DNA of 64,000 nucleotides, from positions 124,001-188,000 of the forward strand of contig WRLM01000004.1 of NCBI GenBank assembly GCA_009777615.1, read 5' to 3'. The notes under the pieces are model-generated. The model saw only the letters and a program-made list of their open reading frames with translations, was not told the DNA's origin and did no database searches. Source of the DNA: Candidatus Methanoplasma cognatum. Lineage in GTDB: Archaea > Thermoplasmatota > Thermoplasmata > Methanomassiliicoccales > Methanomethylophilaceae. The position numbers and the translations under genes are program-made. Shown piece after piece: positions 34,204-42,667 of this stretch (the first letter of the stretch is position 1; each line of letters opens with the position of its first letter).

Positions 34204-34353
34204 ATGGCACGTTTCAAAGAGGCTGAGCACAGGCTCCTTGAGAAAACTGTATGCATGAGCTGCTATGCTACGAACCCTAAAAAAGCAGACAAATGCCGCA
34301 AATGCGGTTACAGCAATCTCAGGCCCAAAGCCAAAGAGAGCAGGAAACAGTGA
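34204..34353 (+). CDS. rpl40e: 50S ribosomal protein L40e
   Basis: The 49-residue zinc-finger ribosomal protein is too short for usual ORF cut-offs. It begins [20 protein letters not shown] and has C-x2-C (CMSC) and C-x2-C (CRKC) 14 residues apart in a very basic chain. Promoter, ribosome-binding site and a strong terminator frame it as a single-gene unit. Confidence 0.93.
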   Translation: MARFKEAEHRLLEKTVCMSCYATNPKKADKCRKCGYSNLRPKAKESRKQ

Positions 34354-34384
34354 GCACGCCCTTTGCGACCCTGTCCGCAGTAAA

Positions 34385-34417
34385 AACGAAGGCCGGACGG
34401 CTTTCGTTCATTTGTTT
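34385..34417 (+). terminator. Terminator of rpl40e
   Basis: AACGAAGGCC (34385-34394) pairs over ten positions, one of them G.U, with GGCTTTCGTT (34399-34408) around loop GGAC. CATTTGTTT follows. Confidence 0.75.
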
Positions 34418-34469
34418 AATATAGTTCAATAATGGTTAAGGTATCGCCTGATACCGGGAAGTATGAAGG

Positions 34470-35375
34470 ATGAGGGTTCTGATAGTAGATGACAATGCTG
34501 CCCTTCAGGAGATCCTGACTGAGGTCGTCACCGATGCCGGCCATTCGGCCGAGGTCGCGTCTACCATAGACAGGGCGTTATCTCTCATCGCATCGTTCCG
34601 TCCCGACGTCATTCTTTTGGATACGGACATGCACGAGGGGCGAGGTCTCATACTTTTGGACAGGATGCAGGACAATTCGCCATCCGTCGGCACGCCCGTC
34701 ATAATAATAAGAAGCTGGAACAGGCAGATACCTCGGGACAGCCCCGTCGCCACAGGCCGCATAGAAAAACCATTCACTGCGCAGGATGTCCTGGAAAGCA
34801 TAGAAAAAGTGAGGGCGGAAGGGACAGATACAGGAGAGGCGCCCGTCGTCCCGGCAGCTAAACAGTCCGAGACCGATCAAGAGCCGCCGGGAGAGACACT
34901 GGCGCAGAAAGGGGTCTCGTACGGCAGCTCATACGTCATGTTCCGGAGCAGCTCGAATGAGATCCATGATCTGATATCGGCGTTCGGCAGCGAGGGCTGC
35001 GATGTGCTGGTCGTGACGACCAGAAAGAAAAAGACGGTCATGAAGAGATTCAGGAACAGCAACATAAACGTTCTGACAATGACGATAAGGCTGCTTGGAG
35101 GCCATTTTGATATATACGGGCTGGGCACGATGATCGATAACGTGGAAGAATTCATAAGAGGCGCCGGCAGGCCGGTCGTCGCATTCGACGATCTGAATAA
35201 GATAATGGACAGGAACGGAGTGAATTCCACCCTTACGGCGATACACCAGCTAGTTACAAAAAAATACGACAAGGACCACACATTCCTTGTTTCTTTAGAC
35301 CCAAAAAAATTCACAAAGAAGGACAAGGAGATATTACTTAACCATATGGTAAATCACGACCCAATCGGAGAATAA
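34470..35375 (+). CDS. Response regulator: receiver domain plus DUF835
   Basis: The 301-residue protein begins MRVLIVDDNAALQEIL. Residues 1-112 form a receiver domain with the acidic pair DD, the phospho-acceptor Asp in DVILLDTD (near residue 52) and the lysine in EKPFT. After an acidic/proline linker (about 118-145), residues 150-301 are a DUF835 domain, common in archaeal signalling proteins. No histidine kinase is nearby. TTTAATATAG at 34415-34424 is the likely TATA box. The enolase start comes 2 bases after its stop, so they are cotranscribed. Confidence 0.82.
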   Translation: MRVLIVDDNAALQEILTEVVTDAGHSAEVASTIDRALSLIASFRPDVILLDTDMHEGRGLILLDRMQDNSPSVGTPVIIIRSWNRQIPRDSPVATGRIEKPFTAQDVLESIEKVRAEGTDTGEAPVVPAAKQSETDQEPPGETLAQKGVSYGSSYVMFRSSSNEIHDLISAFGSEGCDVLVVTTRKKKTVMKRFRNSNINVLTMTIRLLGGHFDIYGLGTMIDNVEEFIRGAGRPVVAFDDLNKIMDRNGVNSTLTAIHQLVTKKYDKDHTFLVSLDPKKFTKKDKEILLNHMVNHDPIGE

Positions 35376-35377
35376 GC

Positions 35378-36643
35378 ATGAAGATCGAAAAGGTATGGGC
35401 AAGAGAAGTTCTGGACTCGAGGGGGAATCCCACCCTTGAGGCGGAACTCACAGTGGGCGGGAAGAGAATAACGGCGATAGCTCCGTCAGGGGCCTCCACC
35501 GGCACATGGGAAGCATATGAGCTGAGGGACGGGGGAGACAGATACGGGGGGAAAGGCGTCCTGAAAGCGGCGGATAACGTAAAGAATGAGGCGTCAAAGG
35601 TGCTGGTGGGTATGGATCCCTCGGACCAAAGGGCGATAGATTATGCCCTCATAGATCTGGACGGCACCGATAACAAGACCCGGCTGGGCGGGAACGCAAC
35701 GACCGCTGTCTCACTGGCAGCGGCCAAGGCAGGCGCTTTTTCGCTTGGCATAGATGTGTATGAGCATGTGGGAAACGATCATGTCACTATTCCCGTGCCC
35801 ATGTTCAATATCATCAACGGAGGGAAGCATGCGGGCGGAGGCCTCAAGATACAGGAATGTATGATAGTCCCTGCCGGTGCGGCATCGTTCTCGGAATGCC
35901 TGAGAATGTCCTCGGAGATATACATGGAACTTAAGTCCATCCTGAAAAAGAGATACGGGACAAGCGCCGTCAACATCGGCGACGAAGGCGGTTTCGCGCC
36001 GCCGCTGAAAACGACCGAGGAAGCGATGGACATAATAGTGGAATCGATCTCCGGAGCGGGGTATTCGCCCGGTGACGAAGTATCCCTGGCGATCGATGCT
36101 GCATCTTCAGAGTTCTACGACGACGGCATCTACGAGGTGGACGGCCAAAAGCTCACCGCTTTGGAGCTGGCGGATCTGTATGCGTCCCTGGCCGAGAAAT
36201 TCCCTCTGATCAGCATAGAGGACCCGTTCTTTGAGGATGATTTCGACGCCACCGCCGAGCTGACCTCCATGATTGGCAAAAAAGTGCAGATAGTAGGCGA
36301 CGACATATTCGTCACTAACACCGGACGCCTGTGCAAAGGGATAGAGATGGGCGCCGCGAACGCGATGCTCCTGAAGGTCAATCAGATAGGCACCATCACA
36401 GAATCCGCAGACGCTGCTCAGATGAGCTTTGACAACGGATACGGCGTGGTGGTCTCCCACAGGTCGGGAGAGACCGAGGACACGACCATAGCGGACCTTT
36501 CGGTGGGGTGGGGGACAGGGCAGATAAAGACCGGGGCGCCGGCCAGAGGAGAGCGTACGGCAAAGTACAACAGGCTGCTCAGGATAGAAGAGGATCTCGG
36601 CTCAAAGGCGGTCTTCCCGGGAAAGAAAGCATTCAGGCTGTGA
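35378..36643 (+). CDS. eno: Enolase
   Basis: The 421-residue glycolytic/gluconeogenic enzyme converts 2-phosphoglycerate to phosphoenolpyruvate. It has the N-terminal SGASTGTWEAYELRDG, NIGDEGGFAPPL with the catalytic Glu region, the Mg-ligands in LAIDAASSEFY and SIEDPFFEDD, and the C-terminal SHRSGETEDTTIADLSVG with GAPARGERTAKYNRLLRIE. Complete. It follows the response regulator directly and precedes NAPRTase by a few bases. Confidence 0.96.
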   Translation: MKIEKVWAREVLDSRGNPTLEAELTVGGKRITAIAPSGASTGTWEAYELRDGGDRYGGKGVLKAADNVKNEASKVLVGMDPSDQRAIDYALIDLDGTDNKTRLGGNATTAVSLAAAKAGAFSLGIDVYEHVGNDHVTIPVPMFNIINGGKHAGGGLKIQECMIVPAGAASFSECLRMSSEIYMELKSILKKRYGTSAVNIGDEGGFAPPLKTTEEAMDIIVESISGAGYSPGDEVSLAIDAASSEFYDDGIYEVDGQKLTALELADLYASLAEKFPLISIEDPFFEDDFDATAELTSMIGKKVQIVGDDIFVTNTGRLCKGIEMGAANAMLLKVNQIGTITESADAAQMSFDNGYGVVVSHRSGETEDTTIADLSVGWGTGQIKTGAPARGERTAKYNRLLRIEEDLGSKAVFPGKKAFRL

Positions 36644-36647
36644 TAAT

Positions 36648-37835
36648 CTGGAAAAACTGTTCATCGCGGATGAGAAGGATGTGCGGGACGGACGCACCAT
36701 GGACATATACTTCGAGCGCACAAAGGAGATCCTCGAAGAATCAGGACTCTCCGGGACGAAGGTATGCGCGGAGATATCCGGCGGTTCCCTGCCGAAAGGC
36801 TGGGAGTGGGCCGTTTTCTGCGGGCTTGAAGAAGTGATAAGACTCACCGAAGGTCTCCCCGTATCGATATCGGCGGTTCCGGAAGGAACGATATTCAGGA
36901 CTAGGACGGCAGGCAGCGTAAGGGTGCCCCTCATGAACATATTCGGCGCGTATACGGATTTCGGGGTCATGGAGACCGCGATACTCGGGATGCTTTGTCA
37001 GCCGTCGGGCATCGCCACCGCGGCCGCGCGCACCAAGATCGCGGCAAAGAACAAGACCGTTCTGGCATTCGGCAATAGGAGGATGCACCCCGCCATATCC
37101 GGAGTTCTGGACAGATCCTCATACGTAGGAGGATGCGACGCGGTGTCGTCAAAGATAGGAGGGGAAATAATCGGCAGCGAGCCCATCGGGACGGTCCCCC
37201 ACACACTGATGCTGCTGATGGGGAGCAACGACGCAGCTTTCAGAGCATTCGACAGAGTAATAGACAAAGGCGTCCCCAGGATAATGCTCATTGACACGTT
37301 CTCCGACGAGAGAGCGGCCGCGCTGGAAGCATGCGCTTCCATCAAAGACCTTAAAGGCGTCAGGTTAGACACCCCCGGCTCCAGGAGAGGCAACTTCAAA
37401 GAATTGATAAATGAGGTACGCTGGGAACTGGACATGAACGGGCATAAGGATGTCGATATCATAGTCTCCGGCGGGCTGGACGAGTCATCTATCGCTAAGA
37501 TCGTGGATACGTCCGTATCCGGGTTCGGGGTCGGGACATCCATCAGCAACTCCCCCACATTGGACCTTTCCATGGATGTTGTGGAGAAGAACGGACAGCC
37601 GGTATCAAAGAGAGGCAAATTCGGCGGGAGGAAGTTCACATACAGGTGCCCGCAGTGTTTCGAGATGGGTGTGTCCCTGAGACAGGACGACAGAATAAAG
37701 TGCGGCTGCGGCTGCGAGATGGACATGATAGAAAAGGAAGTTCTCAGCGGCGGCGTAAGGGTCGGCAGGGAGAGAACGCCGTCAGAGATCCGCGAAACCG
37801 TGCTTGAACAGCTCAGGACCATCGGAGAACTTTGA
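36648..37835 (+). CDS. Nicotinate phosphoribosyltransferase, archaeal type
   Basis: The roughly 395-residue enzyme makes nicotinate mononucleotide in NAD salvage. It has RDGRTMDIYFERTKEIL near the N terminus, MLCQPSGIATAAARTKIAA, FGNRRMHPA, IVSGGLDESSIAKI and GFGVGTSISNSP, then a C-terminal zinc ribbon (CPQC/CGCGC). The family N terminus (F-x-A-x-E-x-x-x-x-G-x-T-x-DIY) begins upstream of the first GTG (36681). The only nearby fitting codon is CTG 36648, reading LEKLFIADEKDV. I therefore place the start there; GTG 36681 is the conventional alternative. Linked to eno. Confidence 0.85.
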   Translation: MEKLFIADEKDVRDGRTMDIYFERTKEILEESGLSGTKVCAEISGGSLPKGWEWAVFCGLEEVIRLTEGLPVSISAVPEGTIFRTRTAGSVRVPLMNIFGAYTDFGVMETAILGMLCQPSGIATAAARTKIAAKNKTVLAFGNRRMHPAISGVLDRSSYVGGCDAVSSKIGGEIIGSEPIGTVPHTLMLLMGSNDAAFRAFDRVIDKGVPRIMLIDTFSDERAAALEACASIKDLKGVRLDTPGSRRGNFKELINEVRWELDMNGHKDVDIIVSGGLDESSIAKIVDTSVSGFGVGTSISNSPTLDLSMDVVEKNGQPVSKRGKFGGRKFTYRCPQCFEMGVSLRQDDRIKCGCGCEMDMIEKEVLSGGVRVGRERTPSEIRETVLEQLRTIGEL

Positions 37836-38147
37836 ACGCAGAGCCGGAACCTCCGCAAAAAACCTCTTTTATGTACTATATAAAGGTTTCTCAATCAAAA
37901 ATGAGTAGGTAATGATATTTTTTGTAAGTATAAATATGGCGGAAAACCAACTAACAGAAAGCTTATATGTACACTCATCATAGGTACAATTAGCATTTGT
38001 CTGTTGCACATTGGGTGGGATCTGTGACGCAAAGACAGCACAGCATGGGAGTGAATTAATTTGAGTCGCAGCCTTATATTCAGTGCGCCAGACCCTCTGG
38101 GTAACGCCAGCATCCGTACGCTGGATAACACTGGCCCAAGGACTCTT
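37836..38147. other. Intergenic region with promoter only
   Basis: About 310 bases without a supported gene. AT-rich at 37870-37940 with several TATA-like strings. CTTATATTC at 38068-38076 lies about 75 bases before the next ATG. A TTG at 38061 would extend the next gene by 29 codons. Confidence 0.4.
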
Positions 38148-38333
38148 ATGAAAATTTGCTGCCCATGCGGAAAAATCGTGGACCTTGACAGGAAGGAAAT
38201 GAACGTCAAGATATTGCTGAAGAAGGAGCTTGAGTGCACCGCATGCAGGAACGCCCGCATAGCAAAGGAGATCGATTTTCTGAATGATCTTTTTGACGGG
38301 AACCTCGCAGCCGAAGAAGACCAATTCTGCTGA
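38148..38333 (+). CDS. Small zinc-ribbon protein of unknown function
   Basis: The 61-residue protein starts MKICCPCGKIVDLDRKEMNV. It has CCPC near residues 4-7, CTAC near residues 33-36, and a C-terminal helical segment with EIDFLNDLFDG. This looks like a small treble-clef or ribbon with a helical tail. Not assignable to a named family by eye. An upstream TTG start (38061) exists but its extra residues look non-coding. It is convergent with topA, with a shared hairpin between. Confidence 0.65.
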   Translation: MKICCPCGKIVDLDRKEMNVKILLKKELECTACRNARIAKEIDFLNDLFDGNLAAEEDQFC

Positions 38334-38367
38334 TTTCCACGGAGTTCTATATAAGGCAAAGAAATAT

Positions 38368-38387
38368 TACGAATGTATTCATTCGTA
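38368..38387. terminator. Hairpin between convergent genes
   Basis: TACGAATG (38368-38375) pairs perfectly with CATTCGTA (38380-38387) around TATT. It lies between the small zinc-ribbon gene and the topA 3' end and could serve both strands. Confidence 0.55.
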
Positions 38388-38440
38388 TGTAAAAAAAGCA
38401 GTGCCAAGACGTCGAACACTTTTTATGGAGGCGGTCATCC

Positions 38441-40795
38441 TCAAGCGGTCTTTTCCTCTGCTTTTGCAGAGGTCTTCTTCTTTGGGGGGGAGGCCTTGAC
38501 ACCGTCTTTTTTGACAGGTGTCCTAGGCTTCCGGCTGCCGCGTGTCGCGCAGTCGGGGTTGATGCATTCCCTGGAGCCGTTGAACAGTACGATAGGGGAG
38601 CCGCAAATTTCGCACTGCTCCCATACGGGCGTCAGCATACCTCTCGGTCTGAGGGGATATGTCTGAGTGCACCCCGGCCACCCGGAGCAGCCCGCGAAAC
38701 GCCTTCCCGCTTTGGAGAATGTTATCCTTATCGTACCTTCTTTGCATGCGGGGCATCTGCCGAGATCGTTCTTATCCGTGTTGCTCTTGCATTTCGGGTC
38801 TATGCACTGCATAGAAGGCGGAACGCCCTTCCTTATGATCTTCAGTTGCGCCAGGCCACATTCTTGGCAGGTAGTTTCCGTTGTCTGTATAAGCGCGCCT
38901 CTCGGAAGGGGGTACGCCCGTGCGCATTCCGGAAAGCCGTCGCACCCGATGAAGTTCCCGTTCTTCGATCTCTTGATCCTCATGTTGCTGCCGCAGGTAG
39001 GGCACAGTCCAATGAACTGCTGCGTCCTCAGGGCGGAGCGGATCTCATCGCCGAACTGTTCCTTTTCCGAGGATATCCCTTTGGCGACCTCGAACAGCAT
39101 GTTCTGCGATTCTTTCACGACACCTTCCAGCGTGTTATTCCCCTCGCTGATGTCCACCATGTCAGACTCCAGCCGGGACGTCATCTCCGGTTCGGTGATC
39201 CCGCCGCCGTGTTTTTCAAGGGATTTCGTGAGCGCGGTGCCGCTGGCGGTAGGTACCATGTTATTCCCCTGCACGTAATTCCTTGAGAACAGTTTGCTTA
39301 TGATCTCGTGTCTTGTGCTCTTTGTCCCCAGCTGCAGCCTGTCCATCTCCTGGATCAGGGATCCCTGGTTGTACCTGAAGGGAGGTCTGGTCTCGGAGTC
39401 CTCGAGGTTCATAGACCTGACGTCGATATCATCGCCGACCTTCAGTGCCGGAATTCTGATCTCAACGGTCTTAAGATATTTTTTATAATATTTCTTCCAG
39501 CCCAGTTCTTTCTGGACATAGCCGCGGGCCTTGAACATCTCTCCGCCGACGTCTATGGCGCAGTCCGTCTCCTCGGCCTCAGCATTGGGTCCGACGGTCG
39601 CCAGGAATCTTCTTACGATAAGTTCGTAGAGTTTCCATTTGTCACCTTTCATCTTGTCGGAACTGGCGCCCGCCGTCGGATAGATCGGAGGGTGATCGGT
39701 GGTCCTCTTCTTTCCCTTAGAAGGGAAGATATTTGTCTGGCCGAGGATCTCCTCGGCCTCGCTTTTGAAATCGGAATCCTTGAGTTTCTCCAGCACCCCT
39801 CTCAAACTGAGACTCTTGGGATACTCTGTGTTCTCGGTGCGCGGATATGAGATATATCCTCCCATGTAGAGGTCTTCGGCAAGCTTCATCGCCGTGGTCG
39901 GAGGGATACCTATCTTGTTGGCCTCCACCTGCATGAGGGTGGTGTCGAAAGGGGACGGGCGGTACTCTTCTTTTTTTGAGACCTCGTATGAGATTATCTT
40001 CCCCTTTTTAACTCCCGACAGGCCTGACATGACCGCATCCGCGTCCTCTTTGTTCCAGAACGGGTTCCTTTCGTGCTCTCCTTTGAAAGCGAGCATTCCG
40101 AATTTTCCTATGATGTTCCAGAACGGGACCGGAACGAAGCTCTCTATCTCTTCGTGCCGATCGACCAGCAGCTTAAGGGTTGGGCTCTGCACTCTCCCCA
40201 CGGACATGAAGTTCTTCCCAACCTGTCCGGCGGATAATGATACGAGCCTCGTAAGCACCGCGCCCCACGAGAGGTCGATGATCTGTCTTGCCTCGGCGGC
40301 GTCAGCTAATTTTCTGTCAGGGGACGTGAGTTCGGAGAAGGCCTTTTCCACTTCCCCCTTTGTCAAAGCGCTGAACTTTGCGCGTTTCACTTTGGACATA
40401 TCGGCGCCGACGGCGGTCACCGTTTCCATCCCTATCAGTTCGCCTTCTCTGTCAAAGTCTGTGGCGATGATGATCTCGTCGGCGGTCTTAGCGAATTCGT
40501 TGATCTTGCTCAGTATGGATTTCACTTTTACTTTCTTCACGGGTTCTGTGTAGACCATGTCGACCGGGGATATTCCGCCCCAGTCGTTGTATTCTTCAGG
40601 GTAATCCAACTCTATGATATGGCCTCTGAGGCTTACCACTGTATATTCGTCCCCGCCGGCGTCATTATCGGCCGGCGTAGTGAATTTGAGGACAGTGACC
40701 CCTCCTCCCGATTCGGAACTGGTCTTTCCGTCGGACAATATGGTGGAGATCCTTCTTGCGGCGTTCGCTTTCTCCGTGATTATCAGTTTTCTCAT
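38441..40795 (-). CDS. topA: DNA topoisomerase I, archaeal type
   Basis: The 784-residue type IA topoisomerase relaxes negative supercoils. The TOPRIM domain has IIATDFDREGELIG. The active-site tyrosine lies in GGYISYPRTENTEYP near residue 316. Three or four C-terminal zinc ribbons follow (CPTC/CARA-type, CQECG, CPACK, CEICG) and then a basic, Lys/Ala/Pro-rich tail. I start at the ATG of MRKLIITEKANAARR. A minus-strand TATA-like TTAAATAA lies about 25 bases upstream, so the message is leaderless there. Six more upstream codons are unsupported. Confidence 0.94.
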   Translation of the reverse strand: MRKLIITEKANAARRISTILSDGKTSSESGGGVTVLKFTTPADNDAGGDEYTVVSLRGHIIELDYPEEYNDWGGISPVDMVYTEPVKKVKVKSILSKINEFAKTADEIIIATDFDREGELIGMETVTAVGADMSKVKRAKFSALTKGEVEKAFSELTSPDRKLADAAEARQIIDLSWGAVLTRLVSLSAGQVGKNFMSVGRVQSPTLKLLVDRHEEIESFVPVPFWNIIGKFGMLAFKGEHERNPFWNKEDADAVMSGLSGVKKGKIISYEVSKKEEYRPSPFDTTLMQVEANKIGIPPTTAMKLAEDLYMGGYISYPRTENTEYPKSLSLRGVLEKLKDSDFKSEAEEILGQTNIFPSKGKKRTTDHPPIYPTAGASSDKMKGDKWKLYELIVRRFLATVGPNAEAEETDCAIDVGGEMFKARGYVQKELGWKKYYKKYLKTVEIRIPALKVGDDIDVRSMNLEDSETRPPFRYNQGSLIQEMDRLQLGTKSTRHEIISKLFSRNYVQGNNMVPTASGTALTKSLEKHGGGITEPEMTSRLESDMVDISEGNNTLEGVVKESQNMLFEVAKGISSEKEQFGDEIRSALRTQQFIGLCPTCGSNMRIKRSKNGNFIGCDGFPECARAYPLPRGALIQTTETTCQECGLAQLKIIRKGVPPSMQCIDPKCKSNTDKNDLGRCPACKEGTIRITFSKAGRRFAGCSGWPGCTQTYPLRPRGMLTPVWEQCEICGSPIVLFNGSRECINPDCATRGSRKPRTPVKKDGVKASPPKKKTSAKAEEKTA

Positions 40796-40960
40796 TCGCC
40801 AAAGCGACATCATAAGGATTATTTAACCGTTGGGAAGTCGAAACATTCCTGATCCAAGCGATAAAGAACCCGTGAAGTATCACAAGACATTGTTTTTGCA
40901 GGAAGTATTAGGTGCTTAACAGTATGTAGTGGTAAAGCGAATAGTCTACTTACGAGTAGT

Positions 40961-41086
40961 CTAATCATGAGTAGTATACGCATACTCTAACTCATGATTT
41001 TTATAATGTGCATGGCACTCCAATTCAAGGCCCACTCTCTTTCCAAGTTCGCGCATGCCGTTCGGGATGTCTGGCACGCGGTGCAT
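40961..41086 (-). CDS. Possible 41-residue His-rich protein downstream of nikR
   Basis: An ATG-started ORF encodes MHRVPDIPNGMRELGKRVGL followed by ELECHAHYKNHELEYAYTTH and D. The first half has GC-rich third positions like the local genes. The ORF sits 33 bases after the nikR stop on the same strand. Five of 41 residues are His, with a CHAH cluster that could bind metal (inference). There is no clear ribosome-binding site and no family known to me. It may be a chance reading. Confidence 0.3.
   Translation of the reverse strand: MHRVPDIPNGMRELGKRVGLELECHAHYKNHELEYAYTTHD
40963..40999. promoter_or_regulatory. Nested inverted repeat between topA and nikR
   Basis: AATCATGAGT (40963-40972) and ACTCATGATT (40990-40999) are perfect 10-base inverted arms. 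Inside is a second palindrome, AGTAT-ACGC-ATACT (40973-40986). The nearby AGTCTACT-TACG-AGTAGTCT (about 40943-40962) is another near-palindrome. Operator or RNA hairpins are both possible. Confidence 0.5.
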
Positions 41087-41118
41087 CTTGACGGATTCTG
41101 AAAACCAGGACCTGCCGG

Positions 41119-41559
41119 TCAATGTCTTACTCCGATGTGGTGCATATGGCCCGTCGCCTGCGCCGCCATGGTGAGTTTGCACCTGAGAACACCTTTTATC
41201 GAGGATATCTCGTTGGCAAGCACCTTTAGCTGCCCAAGCTCCCCCTCGACAATCAGGACCTCCATGCACCTGTCGTGGTCGAGGTGAACATGTATGGAAG
41301 TGTTGATGTTCTGCATCTTGCCGTGCTGAAGTTCGGTGAGCTTCTCCGCTATGCCGGTGGTGTGGTGGTCGTATATCATCACGATCACGCCGCTCATGAA
41401 CTCTCTCTCGTTCTTCCATTCGTTTTCGGCAAGGGAATCGCGTACTAGGTCCCTGATCGCTTCCGACCTGCTCACATATCCTTTTTTAGAAATTACCTTA
41501 TCAAAATCCTTCAGCAGTTCGGGTTCCAGAGAGACGCCGATGCGCGTTACGCCTTCCAT
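41119..41559 (-). CDS. nikR: Nickel-responsive regulator NikR
   Basis: The 146-residue protein has an N-terminal ribbon-helix-helix (TRIGVSLEPELLKDFDKVIS, then GYVSRSEAIRDLVR) and a C-terminal ACT-like domain with the nickel site: His near residue 88 in LQHGK, then HVHLDHDRC. It represses or controls nickel uptake and enzymes when nickel binds. A minus-strand TATA-like AAAATTATTA lies about 25 bases upstream, giving a nearly leaderless start. No nickel transporter is adjacent. The nearest nickel-linked gene in the window is hypA. Confidence 0.93.
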   Translation of the reverse strand: MEGVTRIGVSLEPELLKDFDKVISKKGYVSRSEAIRDLVRDSLAENEWKNEREFMSGVIVMIYDHHTTGIAEKLTELQHGKMQNINTSIHVHLDHDRCMEVLIVEGELGQLKVLANEISSIKGVLRCKLTMAAQATGHMHHIGVRH

Positions 41560-41874
41560 GCCCGCTAATCAGGATTCACGTTAATAATTTTAACTCAAAA
41601 AATATAGAGGTCACCATAGTACTTCATCTTTTACAGACCTCCCGTCTATCCAGCGGACGGCATGCAACCCATTGATCAGAGGCCGCTTTGGGGTGTGGGT
41701 ACCCCTTAAGGAAATAGATGAACGCGCGAGGACGCACGGAGCGGTACGCATGATCATCCAATTCGGGTTATCCGTTGCTGTTCATCGGGACATGGTCATT
41801 CGCCGAAGAAGGTGCGAATATCTATCAGTAGGCGGCGGGCCACTGCATTTATCTCTGGAAAGTAGTTATGCCGG
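41560..41874. other. Divergent promoter region of nikR and the Asn-synthase-like gene
   Basis: No supported gene; a 68-codon reading at 41672-41878 begins at TTG and shows no family features. The left end carries the nikR TATA box. TTTATC near 41847 lies about 26 bases before the ATG at 41875 and would give a leaderless message. Confidence 0.45.
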
Positions 41875-42666
41875 ATGATGACCGACAACCTCGGACCGCT
41901 GAGAAAAGCTTTTGAGGAAGCGATATGCAACGCAGTCTCCGGCAAAGAGATCGCCATCGCCTTTTCCGGAGGGCTGGACTCAGGGGTAGTCGCCGCCATT
42001 GCGAAGGGACACGCGAAGAGAGCGACCCTTTATACGGCGGGTTCGGAAGGCTCGCACGATGTCAAAGAAGCGGGAACTGCCGCCGCTGAACTGAACATGC
42101 GGCTGGTGATCATACCGATCACAGAGCACGATGTAAAGGAAAGCCTGAGGGAGATGATACGAATAACGGGAATGAGGGACCCGGTCACCTTGTCGTTTGA
42201 GATCCCGCTGTTCCATGTGTGTAAGAACTGCGAGGAGGACGAGATCATCAGCGGCCAGGGAGCGGACGAGCTGTTCGCAGGCTATTCGAAGTACATCGGC
42301 CTCGGCGATGACGTTTTGAAAGAAAAGATCGCCGAGGACATGAGAAAACTGTTCGGCAGCACCCTTCCTCATGAAAGGATGATGGCAGAGCACTTCGGAA
42401 AAAAGATACATTATCCTTTTCTGGATGAAGCAGTGATGAGAGAGGCCGGGCGTTTCTGCCTGACGGCCCCGACAGATGATCCTCAGTCAAGAAAGAGGGC
42501 CCTCAGGGAACTTTCCCATTCGATCGGACTCACAGGCATCTCCGTGAAAGAGAAGAAGGCGGCCCAATACGGCTCCGGCGCAATGGCCATAATAAGAAAG
42601 ATGTGCACGGACAGCGGTATGACATATACGGAACTCATCGAGGTCCTTTGCGGGGAGGCGGAGTAA
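41875..42666 (+). CDS. Asparagine-synthase-like PP-loop ATPase without glutaminase domain
   Basis: The 263-residue protein has the PP-loop IAIAFSGGLDSGVVAAIA near residue 30, GQGADELFAGYSKY near residue 125, and HYPFLDEAVM, as in the synthetase half of asparagine synthase B. The N-terminal glutamine amidotransferase domain is absent. It may therefore use ammonia directly or adenylate a different substrate (inference). It is followed by folC after one base, so the two are coupled. ATG 41875 or 41878 are equally possible. Confidence 0.8.
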   Translation: MMTDNLGPLRKAFEEAICNAVSGKEIAIAFSGGLDSGVVAAIAKGHAKRATLYTAGSEGSHDVKEAGTAAAELNMRLVIIPITEHDVKESLREMIRITGMRDPVTLSFEIPLFHVCKNCEEDEIISGQGADELFAGYSKYIGLGDDVLKEKIAEDMRKLFGSTLPHERMMAEHFGKKIHYPFLDEAVMREAGRFCLTAPTDDPQSRKRALRELSHSIGLTGISVKEKKAAQYGSGAMAIIRKMCTDSGMTYTELIEVLCGEAE

Positions 42667-42667
42667 C

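Noticed and set aside
41672-41878. 68-codon plus-strand ORF upstream of the Asn-synthase-like gene
   Set aside because: Begins at TTG without a ribosome-binding site, has no family features and overlaps the leaderless promoter of the next gene.
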